From positions 1 to 64,000 of the forward strand of contig NZ_QCYJ01000102.1 of NCBI RefSeq assembly GCF_003123685.1: 64,000 nt of DNA, in the 5' to 3' direction. Positions 34,784-43,513 of this stretch are shown here, piece by piece. The notes under the pieces were generated by a model. The model saw only the letters and a program-made list of their open reading frames with translations. It did no database searches and was not told the origin of the DNA. The translations under genes and the position numbers were made by a program. Numbering within the stretch: position 1 is the first letter of the stretch; every line of letters starts with the position of its first letter. The stretch is from Nocardia aurea. GTDB lineage: Bacteria; Actinomycetota; Actinomycetes; Mycobacteriales; Mycobacteriaceae.

Positions 34784-35578
34784 ATGATGGTCGCACTCGA
34801 CATCGACGGCACCCTGCACGCCGCGCGCGACACCGACCCCAGGGCGCACGAGACGATCAGTGTCGCCGTGCGGGCGGCGGTGCGAGCCGTCGTCACCTCG
34901 GGCTCACACGTGGTGCTGTGCACCGGCCGACTGTCCCCGGCAACGCTGCCGTTCCTGCGCGAACTGGATATCGCCTCCGGCTTCGCGGTCTGTTCCAACG
35001 GTGCCGTGCTCATCGACGCCGCGACGGGGCAGGTGGTCGAGCAGGTCCGCTTCGACCTGATGACGCCCGTCGCGATACTGCGCGAACGACTGCCGGGTGC
35101 CATCTTCGTCTCCGAGAACCCCGGCGTCGGGGTGAGAGCCACCGATCGGGTCGACGACGCCGATATGCACCACGGCACCATCGAACTGGTCGACATCGAC
35201 GAACTCGCCGCCGCACCGACCACCCGGCTGGCCGTGCACTGGCCCGGACACAGCGGCACAGCATTGGCCGCGACTCTCGCCGAGATCGACCTCCCCGGAA
35301 TTCGATGCTGCTGCTATCCGGACGAATCGCTGGCCGATCTGACCGCCGCGGGTGTGAGCAAGGCCGCCATGCTGGAGAAACTCCGCGTCGCACTGGGGGT
35401 GAGTACGACGCAGACCCTGGCAATCGGCGACGGCGTCAACGACCTGGAGATGCTGTCGTGGGCGGCGCACGGCATCGCCATGGGCAACTCCCCCGCACCC
35501 GTACTCGCCGCAGCAGACGAGATCTGCCCGTCCGCCGACGAGGACGGCTCGGCCATCGCACTGTCCCGGTGGTTTTGA
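34784..35578 (+). CDS. HAD-superfamily hydrolase, Cof type
   Basis: The 264-residue protein has HAD motif I ALDIDGTL (residues 4-11), motif II VLCTGRLS, the Cof-type cap and motif IV AIGDGVNDLEMLSWAAHGIAMGNS. These are Mg2+-dependent phosphatases acting on sugar phosphates and similar small molecules in the cytoplasm. The ATG used follows GGGCAGG; a TTG at 34751 that overlaps the preceding stop by 4 nt would add 11 residues and cannot be excluded. Close coupling to the LLM oxidoreductase gene suggests one transcript. Confidence 0.88.
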   Translation: MMVALDIDGTLHAARDTDPRAHETISVAVRAAVRAVVTSGSHVVLCTGRLSPATLPFLRELDIASGFAVCSNGAVLIDAATGQVVEQVRFDLMTPVAILRERLPGAIFVSENPGVGVRATDRVDDADMHHGTIELVDIDELAAAPTTRLAVHWPGHSGTALAATLAEIDLPGIRCCCYPDESLADLTAAGVSKAAMLEKLRVALGVSTTQTLAIGDGVNDLEMLSWAAHGIAMGNSPAPVLAAADEICPSADEDGSAIALSRWF

Positions 35579-36020
35579 CGTTTCCGCAAACCCATTTGCC
35601 TGAATTGCAATGCCGGGTCAGGGCGAACGCGTCCACATCAGAGCCCGCTACCGCCCCGACATCACCGATCGAACGGATTTCGTACCCGGATCACCGAGAT
35701 GCCCCCGTCACGCCCGGCCGGCTCGACCACCGGGGACGGGTAGCGACGAGCGGTACATCATCGCAGCTCAGGCGGGTGTGATTATCTCCGTCGACAACCC
35801 GGCGGCGACAGTCTTGTGCTCCGCGCCCATGGACTGCCGCGCTCGCCGATGTCACGATTTCGGCGTCCACGATCGCACGGCACCGGCGAGGGCTCGCATC
35901 TACGGATCCCTGAGTCGGCACAATTCCCCGTCTCGGAACAGGTGATTTTCCTTTTCGCCGAGTCGCTTTCGCCGGTCGAGGTGTCGAATTCCCGATAACA
36001 GTCCACCAGGAGCCGCATCG
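35579..36020. other. Intergenic region without recognised gene
   Basis: About 440 bp between the HAD and hydrolase genes. No coding sequence, strong hairpin or recognisable regulatory motif is seen apart from AGGAG before the next ATG. Confidence 0.4.
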
Positions 36021-36869
36021 ATGTTCACGTTCACCAGCGCAGACGGCCTCACCATCCATGTGCACACCTGGGCTCCGTCACGACCGCGGGTGCGTGGCGT
36101 CGTGCAGATCGCGCACGGCATGGGCGAACACGCCGCCCGGTACGCTCACCTTGCCGAACGGCTCGTCGCGGAGGGGTACGCGGTCTATGCCGCGGATCAA
36201 CGCGGCCACGGGCACAGCATCGCCGGGACGCCCGGGGACCTCGGACCCGACGGCTGGAATATGTTCGTCGCCGATATGGTCGCCCTGACCAGGATTCTGC
36301 GCGATCGGCATCCGGCGGTACCGCTGGTGTTGTTCGCGCACAGTCTCGGCGCCATGGCCGCGCAGCAGTACCTGCTCGAGGAGGCCGAATTGCTCGATGG
36401 CGTAGCGCTTTCCGGCGCGACCGCGGTCGACGGGTTGTTCGAGAACATCGCGGCCGCAGGCGGTGATCTGCTCGGCCTGTTCAATGCCCGGTTCCAGCCC
36501 ACCCGCACCGACGCCGACTGGATCAGCCGCGACGAAGCCCAGGTGGACGCCTATGTCGCCGACCCGTGGTGCGGTTTCGCCATAGACGAGGCGAGTATGG
36601 CCACTCTCGCGGCCAACGGCGTCGACGCGCTCGCGAAGCCGACGGCGGTTCCCGCGAACCTGCCCTTCTACATCATGGTCGGCGACAGGGATCCGCTCAA
36701 CGACGGATTGAGGCTGAGTAATCTTGCCGTGCAACGCTATCGGGACGCCGGTGCCGCCGACATCACCTACCGCGTCTACCCCGGCGCGCGCCACGAACTC
36801 CTCAACGAACTCGACCGCGACGAGGTCGAGAGCGATCTGATCGCCTGGATCGAGCGCGTCACGGGCTGA
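36021..36869 (+). CDS. Alpha/beta hydrolase, monoacylglycerol-lipase (serine aminopeptidase S33/Hydrolase_4) type
   Basis: The 282-residue protein has the monoglyceride-lipase layout: QIAHGMGEHAARYAHLAERL (oxyanion loop HGMGEH), AADQRGHGHS, the nucleophile elbow FAHSLGAM with Ser108 (Ala replacing the first Gly of GHSMG), VGDRDPLN with the catalytic Asp and YPGARHELLNE with the His. It should cleave monoacylglycerols or related esters in the cytoplasm. AGGAG lies 9 nt before the ATG. A hairpin terminator follows 33 nt after the stop. Confidence 0.92.
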   Translation: MFTFTSADGLTIHVHTWAPSRPRVRGVVQIAHGMGEHAARYAHLAERLVAEGYAVYAADQRGHGHSIAGTPGDLGPDGWNMFVADMVALTRILRDRHPAVPLVLFAHSLGAMAAQQYLLEEAELLDGVALSGATAVDGLFENIAAAGGDLLGLFNARFQPTRTDADWISRDEAQVDAYVADPWCGFAIDEASMATLAANGVDALAKPTAVPANLPFYIMVGDRDPLNDGLRLSNLAVQRYRDAGAADITYRVYPGARHELLNELDRDEVESDLIAWIERVTG

Positions 36870-36902
36870 ACCGCTCCGGTCGCGCGGGTCACGCTCGGAG
36901 TC

Positions 36903-36945
36903 GCGCCACCGGCAACGGCGGGTCGACACCGTTCGGCGGTGGCGC
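36903..36945 (+). terminator. Hairpin terminator after the monoglyceride-lipase-like gene
   Basis: GCGCCACCG (36903-36911) pairs with CGGTGGCGC (36937-36945), with an inner AACGG/CCGTT stem. It lies 33 nt after the stop and lacks a U-run. Confidence 0.6.
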
Positions 36946-37012
36946 GGACCGGTATCACCACGAGCCTGTCCCGAGGTGATACCGGGTCCGGATGCCGCGC
37001 AACGCCGACCCG

Positions 37013-37018
37013 TACCAT
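37013..37018 (+). promoter_or_regulatory. -10 box of a leaderless corA transcript
   Basis: TACCAT is followed by 6 nt and then the ATG at 37025. No ribosome-binding site is present, as expected for a leaderless mRNA. Confidence 0.6.
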
Positions 37019-37024
37019 GCTCGG

Positions 37025-38113
37025 ATGCCCACGATCGACCCACGACACCCCGTCCGCACAGTTCGCTCGGTGCGCGGCGCCGGTCGACGCCGGGTGCCGC
37101 GGATCGTCGTGCCGACCGCACGCGCGGTCATCGACTGCGGTGTCTACGTCGAGGGTCGACGGGTGCCCGGCCGGTTCACCCCCGCCGACGCGCTGGCCGA
37201 AATCCGCAATCGAGGTGAGGGATTCGTGTGGGTGGGGCTGATCGAACCCGACGACACCCAGATGGGTGAGATCGCCGCGATATTCGACCTGCATCCGCTC
37301 GCGGTCGAGGACGCGATCAACGCCCGCCAGCGCCCGAAGTTGGAGCGCTACGACGACACCCTGGTCCTGGTGCTGCGTACGGTGGTCCACCGCGAGCACG
37401 AGATGCACAGCGTCAGCGAGATCATCGAGACCGGACAGATCATGATCTTCACCTCCCCCGATTTCGTGGTGACCGTGCGCCACGGCGACCATTGCGCGCT
37501 CACCGGCGTGCGCCGCGAACTCGAGGCCGATCCGGCGCGGCTGATGTACGGCGCCCCGGCGGTGCTGCACGCGGTCACCGATCACGTCGTGGATTCCTAC
37601 GTCGACGTCACCGACGCGGTGGAACTGGATATCGAGGCGATGGAGGAGGAAGTATTCACTCCCCGCAGCCAGGTCGCGGTCGAGTCGATATACCAACTCA
37701 AACGTGAAGTCGTGGAACTACGTCGCGCGGTCAACCCGCTGGCGACACCGTTGGGCAAACTGCTCAACACCCCGGACCTGGTTCTGCCCAAGGAGATCCG
37801 CCGCTATCTGCGTGATGTCACCGATCACCATTCCGGTGTCGCCGAACGCATCACCGATCTGGACGAGGCCTTGACCGCGTTGATCAGCGCGGCCCTGGCG
37901 AAGATCGGGGTGCAGCAGAACACCGATATGCGCACCATCTCCGCGGTCGTCGCGATCGCCGCCGTCCCGACGATGATCGCCGGGATCTACGGCATGAATT
38001 TCGAACACATGCCGGAACTGAGACAGGTGTGGGGTTACCCGGCCGCACTGATCCTGATCTTCACGCTATGCACCGGGCTGTTCATCGGTTTCCGTCACAA
38101 CAAGTGGCTCTGA
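37025..38113 (+). CDS. corA: CorA-family divalent cation (Mg2+/Co2+) transporter
   Basis: The 362-residue protein has a large cytoplasmic N-terminal domain (acidic/helical, ending in the long stalk helix ~245-305) and two C-terminal TM helices (~303-322 and ~338-355). The loop carries the invariant selectivity motif Gly-Met-Asn (323-325, in YGMNFEHMPEL). CorA pentamers pass Mg2+ and Co2+/Ni2+ through the membrane. The last residues NKWL are the usual positively charged end. The ATG follows a leaderless -10 box. The stop lies 27 bp from that of the convergent histidine-kinase gene. Confidence 0.95.
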   Translation: MPTIDPRHPVRTVRSVRGAGRRRVPRIVVPTARAVIDCGVYVEGRRVPGRFTPADALAEIRNRGEGFVWVGLIEPDDTQMGEIAAIFDLHPLAVEDAINARQRPKLERYDDTLVLVLRTVVHREHEMHSVSEIIETGQIMIFTSPDFVVTVRHGDHCALTGVRRELEADPARLMYGAPAVLHAVTDHVVDSYVDVTDAVELDIEAMEEEVFTPRSQVAVESIYQLKREVVELRRAVNPLATPLGKLLNTPDLVLPKEIRRYLRDVTDHHSGVAERITDLDEALTALISAALAKIGVQQNTDMRTISAVVAIAAVPTMIAGIYGMNFEHMPELRQVWGYPAALILIFTLCTGLFIGFRHNKWL

Positions 38114-38140
38114 CCCACGGGATCTGTCGGTCGAGGACGG

Positions 38141-39778
38141 TCAGACCGAAACATCTCGAACGTCGGCATCGGCCGTGGGAACCGTGCCACCCTCGATGAC
38201 AGGCGCGGGGGCGGGCAGGGTGAACCGGAAGCGTGTTCCACCGTCGGTGTAGTCGGTGTCGACCCAGATCTTGCCGCCGTGATACTCCACGATCTTCCTG
38301 CACACCGCCAGACCGATTCCGGTGCCGCTGTATTCCTCCCGATTGTGCAGACGCTGGAAGATGACGAACACCTTCTCGGCGAACTCCGGCTCGATCCCGA
38401 TCCCGTTGTCGGCCACCGCGAATCCCCACATCCCCGTGTCGGCCTCCAGTTCGGCGTCGATCCTGATCAGAGGTGCGCGATCCGGGGCACGGAATTTGAC
38501 GGCGTTGGCGATCAGGTTCTGCCACAGCATCGTCAACAGCGTCGGATCGCCGACCACCTCGGGCAGCCGCGCGGGCAACTCGAGGCGGGCGCCGGTGTCC
38601 TCGATGCCCGGGGAGATATTGGACAAAGCGGCGTCGAGGGTGGCTCCGAGACCGATACGGGCGGCGCTGTCGGTCAATCGGCCGACGCGAGAGAAGGTGA
38701 GCAGGTCGTTGATCAGGATCTGCATGCGTTTGGCACCGTCGACGGCGTAGTCGATGTACTGCTTGCCGCGCGCGTCGAGTTGGTCGCCGTAGCGTTTCTC
38801 CAACAGCTGACAGAACGAGGCGACCTTGCGCAACGGTTCCTGGAGGTCGTGGGAGGCGACGTAGGCGAACTGTTCGAGTTCGGTATTGGAGCGGCGCAAA
38901 TCCTCGGTCTGGATGTCGAGTTCGGCTTTCTGACCGGCGAGAACCGCTTCCTGGGCGCGGGAGATCTCCAACTCCGACACCACCCGGCGCCGCATGCTTT
39001 CGGTGGCGGCGGCGACGGTAGTGATATCGGCGGGGCCGGTGACATCGATGCGATGGTCGAAATCGCCGTCGGCGACCCGCAACGACGCTGTCGTCAACGC
39101 CGAGAGCGGGCGTGCGACGAAACGACGCACCAACAGCGTCAGGACGAGACCGGTCAGCAGGAACACCGCCACCATGAGTGTGAGCACGGTGTTGCGCACG
39201 ACTCTGGCCTGATCGAGGGTGCGGCGATCGTCGGCGATGGCCGCCGCGAAACCCGCGCTCTGGTCGTCGAAAGCCTTGCGGATTTCATCGAACAGCGCTT
39301 TACCCTGAATCGAACCGGCCGCCAGCGCCGCGGGGGACGCGGTCTCGGTACGCGCGTAGTCGGCTCGCCACTTGGCCGCGGCGCGTTGCACGGAGTCCAG
39401 ATCGGTCAGCAGATCGGGATCGTCGGCGATCAACGCGGCGATCCGCTCGGCCGCGCGGGCCTGCTGTTCGCGGCCGAGGGTATCGGGTTCGAGGAACTTG
39501 CGCTCGCCGGTGAGGGCATAACCCCGGACACCGGTTTCCTGATTGATCAACGCGTTCTGCAACTGGGCGGCCTCGCGGGAGGCGGGCTGGGTGTGCTCGA
39601 TCAGCCGATCGGTGGCGTTGTTGGTGGCGGCGATCACCTGCGCGCCCGCGGCGGCACCGATGAGGACGACGATCGCCATCACGGCCAGGACCAGCTGAAA
39701 CCACGTCTGCACGGTGAAACGTCCGCTGCCTCGTGCTCCGCTCGGCACGGTTCTGACCGTGGAACCGGTCTCGGACAT
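38141..39778 (-). CDS. CHASE3-type membrane sensor histidine kinase
   Basis: The 545-residue kinase has TM1 (~26-48), an extracytoplasmic CHASE3-like domain (~50-195: IEHTQPASREAAQLQNALINQETGVRGYALTGE), TM2 (~198-218), a HAMP segment (~219-270), a coiled linker, the dimerisation helix with phosphorylated His310 (VASHDLQEPLRKVASF) and an HATPase domain with LIANAVKF, DNGIGI and GTGIGLAV. GGAGG precedes the ATG. It is a bacteriophytochrome-like/HWE-neighbouring HisKA kinase, usually paired with a single-domain response regulator; none is encoded next to it, so it is an orphan here. Confidence 0.93.
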   Translation of the reverse strand: MSETGSTVRTVPSGARGSGRFTVQTWFQLVLAVMAIVVLIGAAAGAQVIAATNNATDRLIEHTQPASREAAQLQNALINQETGVRGYALTGERKFLEPDTLGREQQARAAERIAALIADDPDLLTDLDSVQRAAAKWRADYARTETASPAALAAGSIQGKALFDEIRKAFDDQSAGFAAAIADDRRTLDQARVVRNTVLTLMVAVFLLTGLVLTLLVRRFVARPLSALTTASLRVADGDFDHRIDVTGPADITTVAAATESMRRRVVSELEISRAQEAVLAGQKAELDIQTEDLRRSNTELEQFAYVASHDLQEPLRKVASFCQLLEKRYGDQLDARGKQYIDYAVDGAKRMQILINDLLTFSRVGRLTDSAARIGLGATLDAALSNISPGIEDTGARLELPARLPEVVGDPTLLTMLWQNLIANAVKFRAPDRAPLIRIDAELEADTGMWGFAVADNGIGIEPEFAEKVFVIFQRLHNREEYSGTGIGLAVCRKIVEYHGGKIWVDTDYTDGGTRFRFTLPAPAPVIEGGTVPTADADVRDVSV

Positions 39779-40020
39779 CGGTACCTCCTACCCGGACACA
39801 GCGTCCAGCCGGGCGCCGTGAACCTCAACACCCGCTCGGAACCGACCGAGAGGCGCAGAAATCCTAGCCGACCTCCCGGACCCGTGTTGGTGCTGCGTCC
39901 TCGCGATCGGCAGGGCACCATGAGGTTGCGGTTCCGGTTCGGGCCACGGGGTTCGGTCACCGGTCGACGTGTCGGCCGACGGCGGCGGAACCATCGGTTC
40001 GACAGCACGGAGGAGCCACA

Positions 40021-40305
40021 TTGCCGGACCGACCATCTCGGCCCGAGCCGCGCAACGGCGTCGGCGTCATCGCGTTGGTGGCCGGGATCGTAGCGCTCGT
40101 CTTCGCGTTCGTTCCGGCCGTGGGCGACCTGGTCGCGGTGCCCGCCGCGGTGATCGCGGTCGTGTGTGGATGGGTCGGGTTCGCGCGGTGGGACAGAGGT
40201 CAGGCCAGCAACCCCCGCGACGCGGTCGTCGGAGGCACGCTCGGGACTGTCGCGCTGTTCGTGTGGTTTCTGGTGTTCGCCGCGACGAACGGTACGGCGG
40301 CATAG
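40021..40305 (+). CDS. Small membrane protein (DUF4190-like), two TM segments
   Basis: The 94-residue protein has a polar N-terminus (PDRPSRPEPRNG), two or three hydrophobic helices (~13-34, ~40-50 and ~68-88) with the short WDRGQASNPRD loop between, and a short tail. It matches the layout of DUF4190-type actinobacterial membrane proteins. The start is TTG, supported by GGAGGAG 9 nt upstream; no better start exists. It is divergent from the histidine kinase gene and has no operon partner. Role unknown. Confidence 0.75.
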   Translation: MPDRPSRPEPRNGVGVIALVAGIVALVFAFVPAVGDLVAVPAAVIAVVCGWVGFARWDRGQASNPRDAVVGGTLGTVALFVWFLVFAATNGTAA

Positions 40306-40663
40306 CGATCGGTCGTCCGTGACGCACTGCGCGGGCCACGTTCATCCAGGTCACCCTATGGATCTGAACCTCTCATCAGAAGAAATTCTCATTTTCATCT
40401 CAAGAGAGTGATATTCTCGCAAAGTTCTCCGTAGCTGCGGACGAACATGTTCCCGACATCCGCCGATGCGGTGATGTCGACACCCTCGAATGCCCGAAAA
40501 GGCGCGAGGCGGTCGAACTTACGCGCATCAGCACCGGGTCGGGAGCATCGGTCTCTTCGATCGAGCAGTGGTGGACGTGCGAGGGGTGATGCTCATGGCG
40601 GTGCGGCCGACACCGGACGAGTGCGCGCGAACGTCCACGGCAAAGTTTCTCGATAACACAAGG
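40306..40663. other. Intergenic region upstream of the aldehyde dehydrogenase leader
   Basis: About 360 bp without a supportable gene. An AT-rich patch near 40375-40430 holds three TTCTC direct repeats and may contain the promoter or a regulator site for the dehydrogenase gene. Confidence 0.35.
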
Positions 40664-40708
40664 CATCGCGCTGCTCCGTGTCGGAGCAACGCGATGAAAG
40701 GAGCAGCA
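40664..40708 (+). promoter_or_regulatory. Two-state hairpin leader of the aldehyde dehydrogenase gene
   Basis: Conformer A pairs CATCGCG (40664-40670) with CGCGATG (40690-40696) and GCTCC (40673-40677) with GGAGC (40683-40687), ending next to the ribosome-binding site AAAGGAG (40697-40703) and leaving it free. Conformer B pairs GCTGCTCC (40670-40677) perfectly with GGAGCAGC (40700-40707) and buries that site. The two share the 5' segment, so they exclude each other. A translational switch is inferred, with unknown trigger. Confidence 0.55.
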
Positions 40709-42151
40709 GTGACTACCACCGTCGACGCCGAGCCCGTGGTCGAAAGCTCGGGAATCATCCCGGTCTACGATCCGTCCACCGAGGAGCAGATCGCCGAAGT
40801 CGTCGATTCCGACCGGAAGGCCGTCGACGCGGCAGTGGCCCGGGCACGGGCGACGTTCGAGTCGGGTGTCTGGCGCAAACTGCCCGCCGCGCACCGCGCG
40901 GACGTGCTCTTCCGCGCCGCGAACATCATCAGGGACCGCACCGACGAACTCGCGGCGATCGAGGCCCGCGACAACGGTATGAACCCGGTGGCCGCGCGGC
41001 ACATCATCAAGGTCTCCCTCGAGATGCTGGTGTACTACGCGGGCTGGGTCGGCAAGATCCACGGCGAGTCCAGCAATCTCGTATCCGACGGCCTACTCGG
41101 CGAATTCGAGAACTACCACACCTTCACCCAGCTCGAGCCGGTCGGCGTGGTCGGACTCATCATCCCGTGGAACGGACCGTTCTTCATCGCGATGCTCAAA
41201 GTCGCGCCCGCGCTCGCGGCTGGGTGCAGCGCCGTACTCAAGCCCGCCGAGGAAACACCGCTCACCGCACTGAAACTGGAGGAGATCTTCCGCGAGGCAG
41301 GTCTACCCGACGGCGTCCTGAACGTCGTCACCGGCTACGGCGAGACCACCGGCGCGGCGCTGGCCGCGCATCCGGACGTGGACAAGATCGCGTTCACCGG
41401 ATCGACCGAGGTCGGACGGCTGATCGTCAAGGCGGCCGCGGGCAACCTCAAGCGTCTGACGCTCGAACTCGGCGGCAAATCACCGCTGATCATGTTCGAC
41501 GACGCGAATCTGGACAAGGCGATAATGGGCGCGGGCATGGGCCTGCTCGCCGGATCGGGACAGAACTGCTCGTGCACCTCGCGCATCTATGTCCAGCGCG
41601 GCATCTACGAACAGGTCGTCGACGGTCTCGCCGCCTTCGCGAAGATGCTGCCGATGGGCGGCAGCGACGACCCCAATTCCGTTCTCGGACCGCTGATCAG
41701 CGAGAAACAGCGCAAACGCGTCGAAGGCATCGTCAACGAGGGCGTCGCCTCCGGAGCGCAGGTGATCACCGGCGGCAAGGCGATGGACCGCCGTGGCTAC
41801 TTCTACGAGGCGACGATCGTCACCGGCACCACGCCCGATATGCGTCTGATCCGGGAAGAGATCTTCGGCCCGGTCGGCTCGGTGATCCCCTTCGACGACG
41901 AGGACGAGGTCATCGCCGCCGCCAACGACACCGAATACGGTCTCGCGGGCTCCATCTGGACCGAGAACCTCGGTCGCGCCCACCGTGTCGTGAACGAGCT
42001 GCGCGCGGGCCAGGTCTGGGTGAATTCCGCCCTGGCGGCCGATCCCTCGATGCCGATCTGCGGCCACAAGCAGTCGGGCTGGGGCGGTGAGCGCGGTAAG
42101 AAGGGCCTCGAGGCCTACTTCAACACCAAGTCGGTCTACATCGGCCACTGA
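40709..42151 (+). CDS. NAD(P)-dependent aldehyde dehydrogenase
   Basis: The 480-residue enzyme carries the ALDH signatures: PWNGPFFIAMLKVAPALAAG, KPAEETPLTALKLEEI, FTGSTEVG (cofactor), LELGGKSPL with general base Glu253, and GQNCSCTSRIYVQ with catalytic Cys287. It oxidises aldehydes to acids in the cytoplasm. The GTG start is preceded by AAAGGAG; the short leader folds into alternative hairpins that may control this site. A strong terminator follows 45 nt after the stop, so the gene is a single unit. The aldehyde is unknown. Confidence 0.94.
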   Translation: MTTTVDAEPVVESSGIIPVYDPSTEEQIAEVVDSDRKAVDAAVARARATFESGVWRKLPAAHRADVLFRAANIIRDRTDELAAIEARDNGMNPVAARHIIKVSLEMLVYYAGWVGKIHGESSNLVSDGLLGEFENYHTFTQLEPVGVVGLIIPWNGPFFIAMLKVAPALAAGCSAVLKPAEETPLTALKLEEIFREAGLPDGVLNVVTGYGETTGAALAAHPDVDKIAFTGSTEVGRLIVKAAAGNLKRLTLELGGKSPLIMFDDANLDKAIMGAGMGLLAGSGQNCSCTSRIYVQRGIYEQVVDGLAAFAKMLPMGGSDDPNSVLGPLISEKQRKRVEGIVNEGVASGAQVITGGKAMDRRGYFYEATIVTGTTPDMRLIREEIFGPVGSVIPFDDEDEVIAAANDTEYGLAGSIWTENLGRAHRVVNELRAGQVWVNSALAADPSMPICGHKQSGWGGERGKKGLEAYFNTKSVYIGH

Positions 42152-42196
42152 TCGGTCGGCCCGGAGGTCCCGCGAGGTTTTCGCGCGCCCGGGAGG

Positions 42197-42222
42197 AACC
42201 GGCGGAGGTGACTCCGCCGGTT
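42197..42222 (+). terminator. Perfect hairpin terminator of the aldehyde dehydrogenase gene
   Basis: AACCGGCGGAG (42197-42207) pairs with CTCCGCCGGTT (42212-42222) over a GTGA tetraloop, followed by TCGT. It lies 45 nt after the stop. Confidence 0.88.
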
Positions 42223-42379
42223 TCGTCGGTCGCCGAGAAACCGGCGTCACCGACTGCGCGTCCGTTTTGCCCCGTTGCCCATCTCGGTATGGATTCACAC
42301 TGCCGCTACGCTGCGGAAACGTTTCCTCCCGTCACTACACTCCGTACTGATGGTGAACCCCGGGTAGATCGGAGTCGAT

Positions 42380-42880
42380 GTGACGAAGACGCTGAACTCG
42401 CTGTCCGAAGAGGAATATGTCCTGGTCCGCAGCACCAAGAAAGCGCAGATCGTCGATCTCGACGAAGAAGCGCTGATCCGGCTGCATACCCGCGTGCGGC
42501 GGGCTCGCAACAAATTCGTCAAGTTGTACCGTCGAGCCGGTGCGGAGAAGGTCGAAGCAAAGGGCGCACGCGCCACCGGAAAATCGGCGAATGTCCGCAA
42601 CGCGGCCAAGGCGGAAATCTTCGAAGGCGCGCTCAGCAGGGTCAGCCGCCAGTTGGCCACGGCCTCGAAGCGAAATGCTCGCAAGTTGAAAGACGAGAGG
42701 CTCGCACTCGCCCGCAAGGACGCGCCATCCTTCAGCGACATCGACACCGGCTCCGGAAAGGTCGACTCTCCGGGAAAGACACGCGTCGATGCCACCCGCG
42801 AATCCCCCGGCCGAAAGAAGTACGAGGCATCCAGCATCGCCGCCGGGGCACGACGCCAAGCCAAGAAGGACAAGCGCTAG
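42380..42880 (+). CDS. Lysine/arginine-rich basic protein, unknown
   Basis: The 166-residue protein has an N-terminal helical part (LSEEEYVLVRSTKKAQIVDLDEEALIRLHTRVRRARNKFVKLYRRAG) and a basic, low-complexity C-terminal half rich in Lys, Ala, Arg and Ser. The net charge is strongly positive, so it could bind nucleic acid or a polyanion, but I see no named domain. The GTG start fits the frame; a ribosome-binding site is weak. It stands alone, 230 bp after the dehydrogenase terminator. Confidence 0.72.
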   Translation: MTKTLNSLSEEEYVLVRSTKKAQIVDLDEEALIRLHTRVRRARNKFVKLYRRAGAEKVEAKGARATGKSANVRNAAKAEIFEGALSRVSRQLATASKRNARKLKDERLALARKDAPSFSDIDTGSGKVDSPGKTRVDATRESPGRKKYEASSIAAGARRQAKKDKR

Positions 42881-43239
42881 CTCATCGAACCGGTCGCGGA
42901 CCGACCGCCTACATACCTCTCACACGAACACGTATGACGGACCTTCATACCCGTCCGTCGTCGTCGCGTCAGGCCTATGATCTACCGGTCTTGTGTGGTC
43001 CACACCGCGTCTGCGGTGATTCCTTCGGCGACATCGTGTCGTCACAGGCGCCGGAAATCGCAGGCGAATTCTGTAGCGACGAGCCGGGACCGGTGCGGAT
43101 TCGACCCGAATCGTCACCCCTCCGGCCACGAACACGACCCCGTCGGAACCACTGGGTACCAACGCCTTACGACACAACAGGCACCCCGCGAAGGTGGGCG
43201 ATGAGGGTTGCTGACGGTACGCCCGCAAAGCCGGGACAC
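42881..43239. other. Intergenic region without recognised gene
   Basis: About 360 bp with no supportable coding sequence; small frames here lack homology and ribosome-binding sites. Its right end joins a candidate stress-type promoter. Confidence 0.4.
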
Positions 43240-43265
43240 GTTTGGGTCACGATCAGCATGGGTAG
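43240..43265 (+). promoter_or_regulatory. Candidate SigF/SigB-type stress promoter (1 of 3)
   Basis: GTTT (43240-43243), a 16-bp spacer and GGGTAG (43260-43265), 9 bp before the ATG of a small membrane protein. The known consensus for actinobacterial SigF/SigB-type promoters is GTTT-N15/17-GGGTAT. Two similar sites lie within 5 kb. Confidence 0.5.
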
Positions 43266-43274
43266 CCCGGTGAT

Positions 43275-43487
43275 ATGACTGCGATGAATATCCGACCCGG
43301 CAGGGGCGGTCGCGTCGAGTCTGGAACCGCGCTGCTGTGCGCGATCATCACCCTCGTGTTCGGTTTCGGAGTCGCACTGCTGGCAGGATCGCTGATGGCC
43401 GGATTGGGCGCGGGCGCCGCCATCTGCCTGGCCATGATGGTGGCCCTGCCTTCCCTTCCCACCAGCAACGTCGTCCACCACCGCTGA
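43275..43487 (+). CDS. Small membrane protein, two TM helices
   Basis: The 70-residue frame encodes a basic start (NIRPGRGGRVE) and two hydrophobic helices (~18-40 and ~42-58, rich in Ala, Gly, Leu and Val), ending in PTSNVVHHR. A stress-type promoter GTTT-N16-GGGTAG lies just upstream and GGTGA is near the ATG. Small membrane proteins of this shape are common stress-induced products in actinobacteria. No homologue is recognised; the gene is plausible but not certain. Confidence 0.55.
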   Translation: MTAMNIRPGRGGRVESGTALLCAIITLVFGFGVALLAGSLMAGLGAGAAICLAMMVALPSLPTSNVVHHR

Positions 43488-43513
43488 GCGCTGACCGCCG
43501 ACATCCGCAGCCG

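Noticed and set aside
38279..40093. 604-codon frame opposite the histidine kinase
   Set aside because: Antisense to a clear CHASE3/HisKA/HATPase protein; low-complexity translation without domains.
40372..40430. AT-rich patch with three TTCTC repeats
   Set aside because: Repeats are short and irregular; too weak to call an operator.
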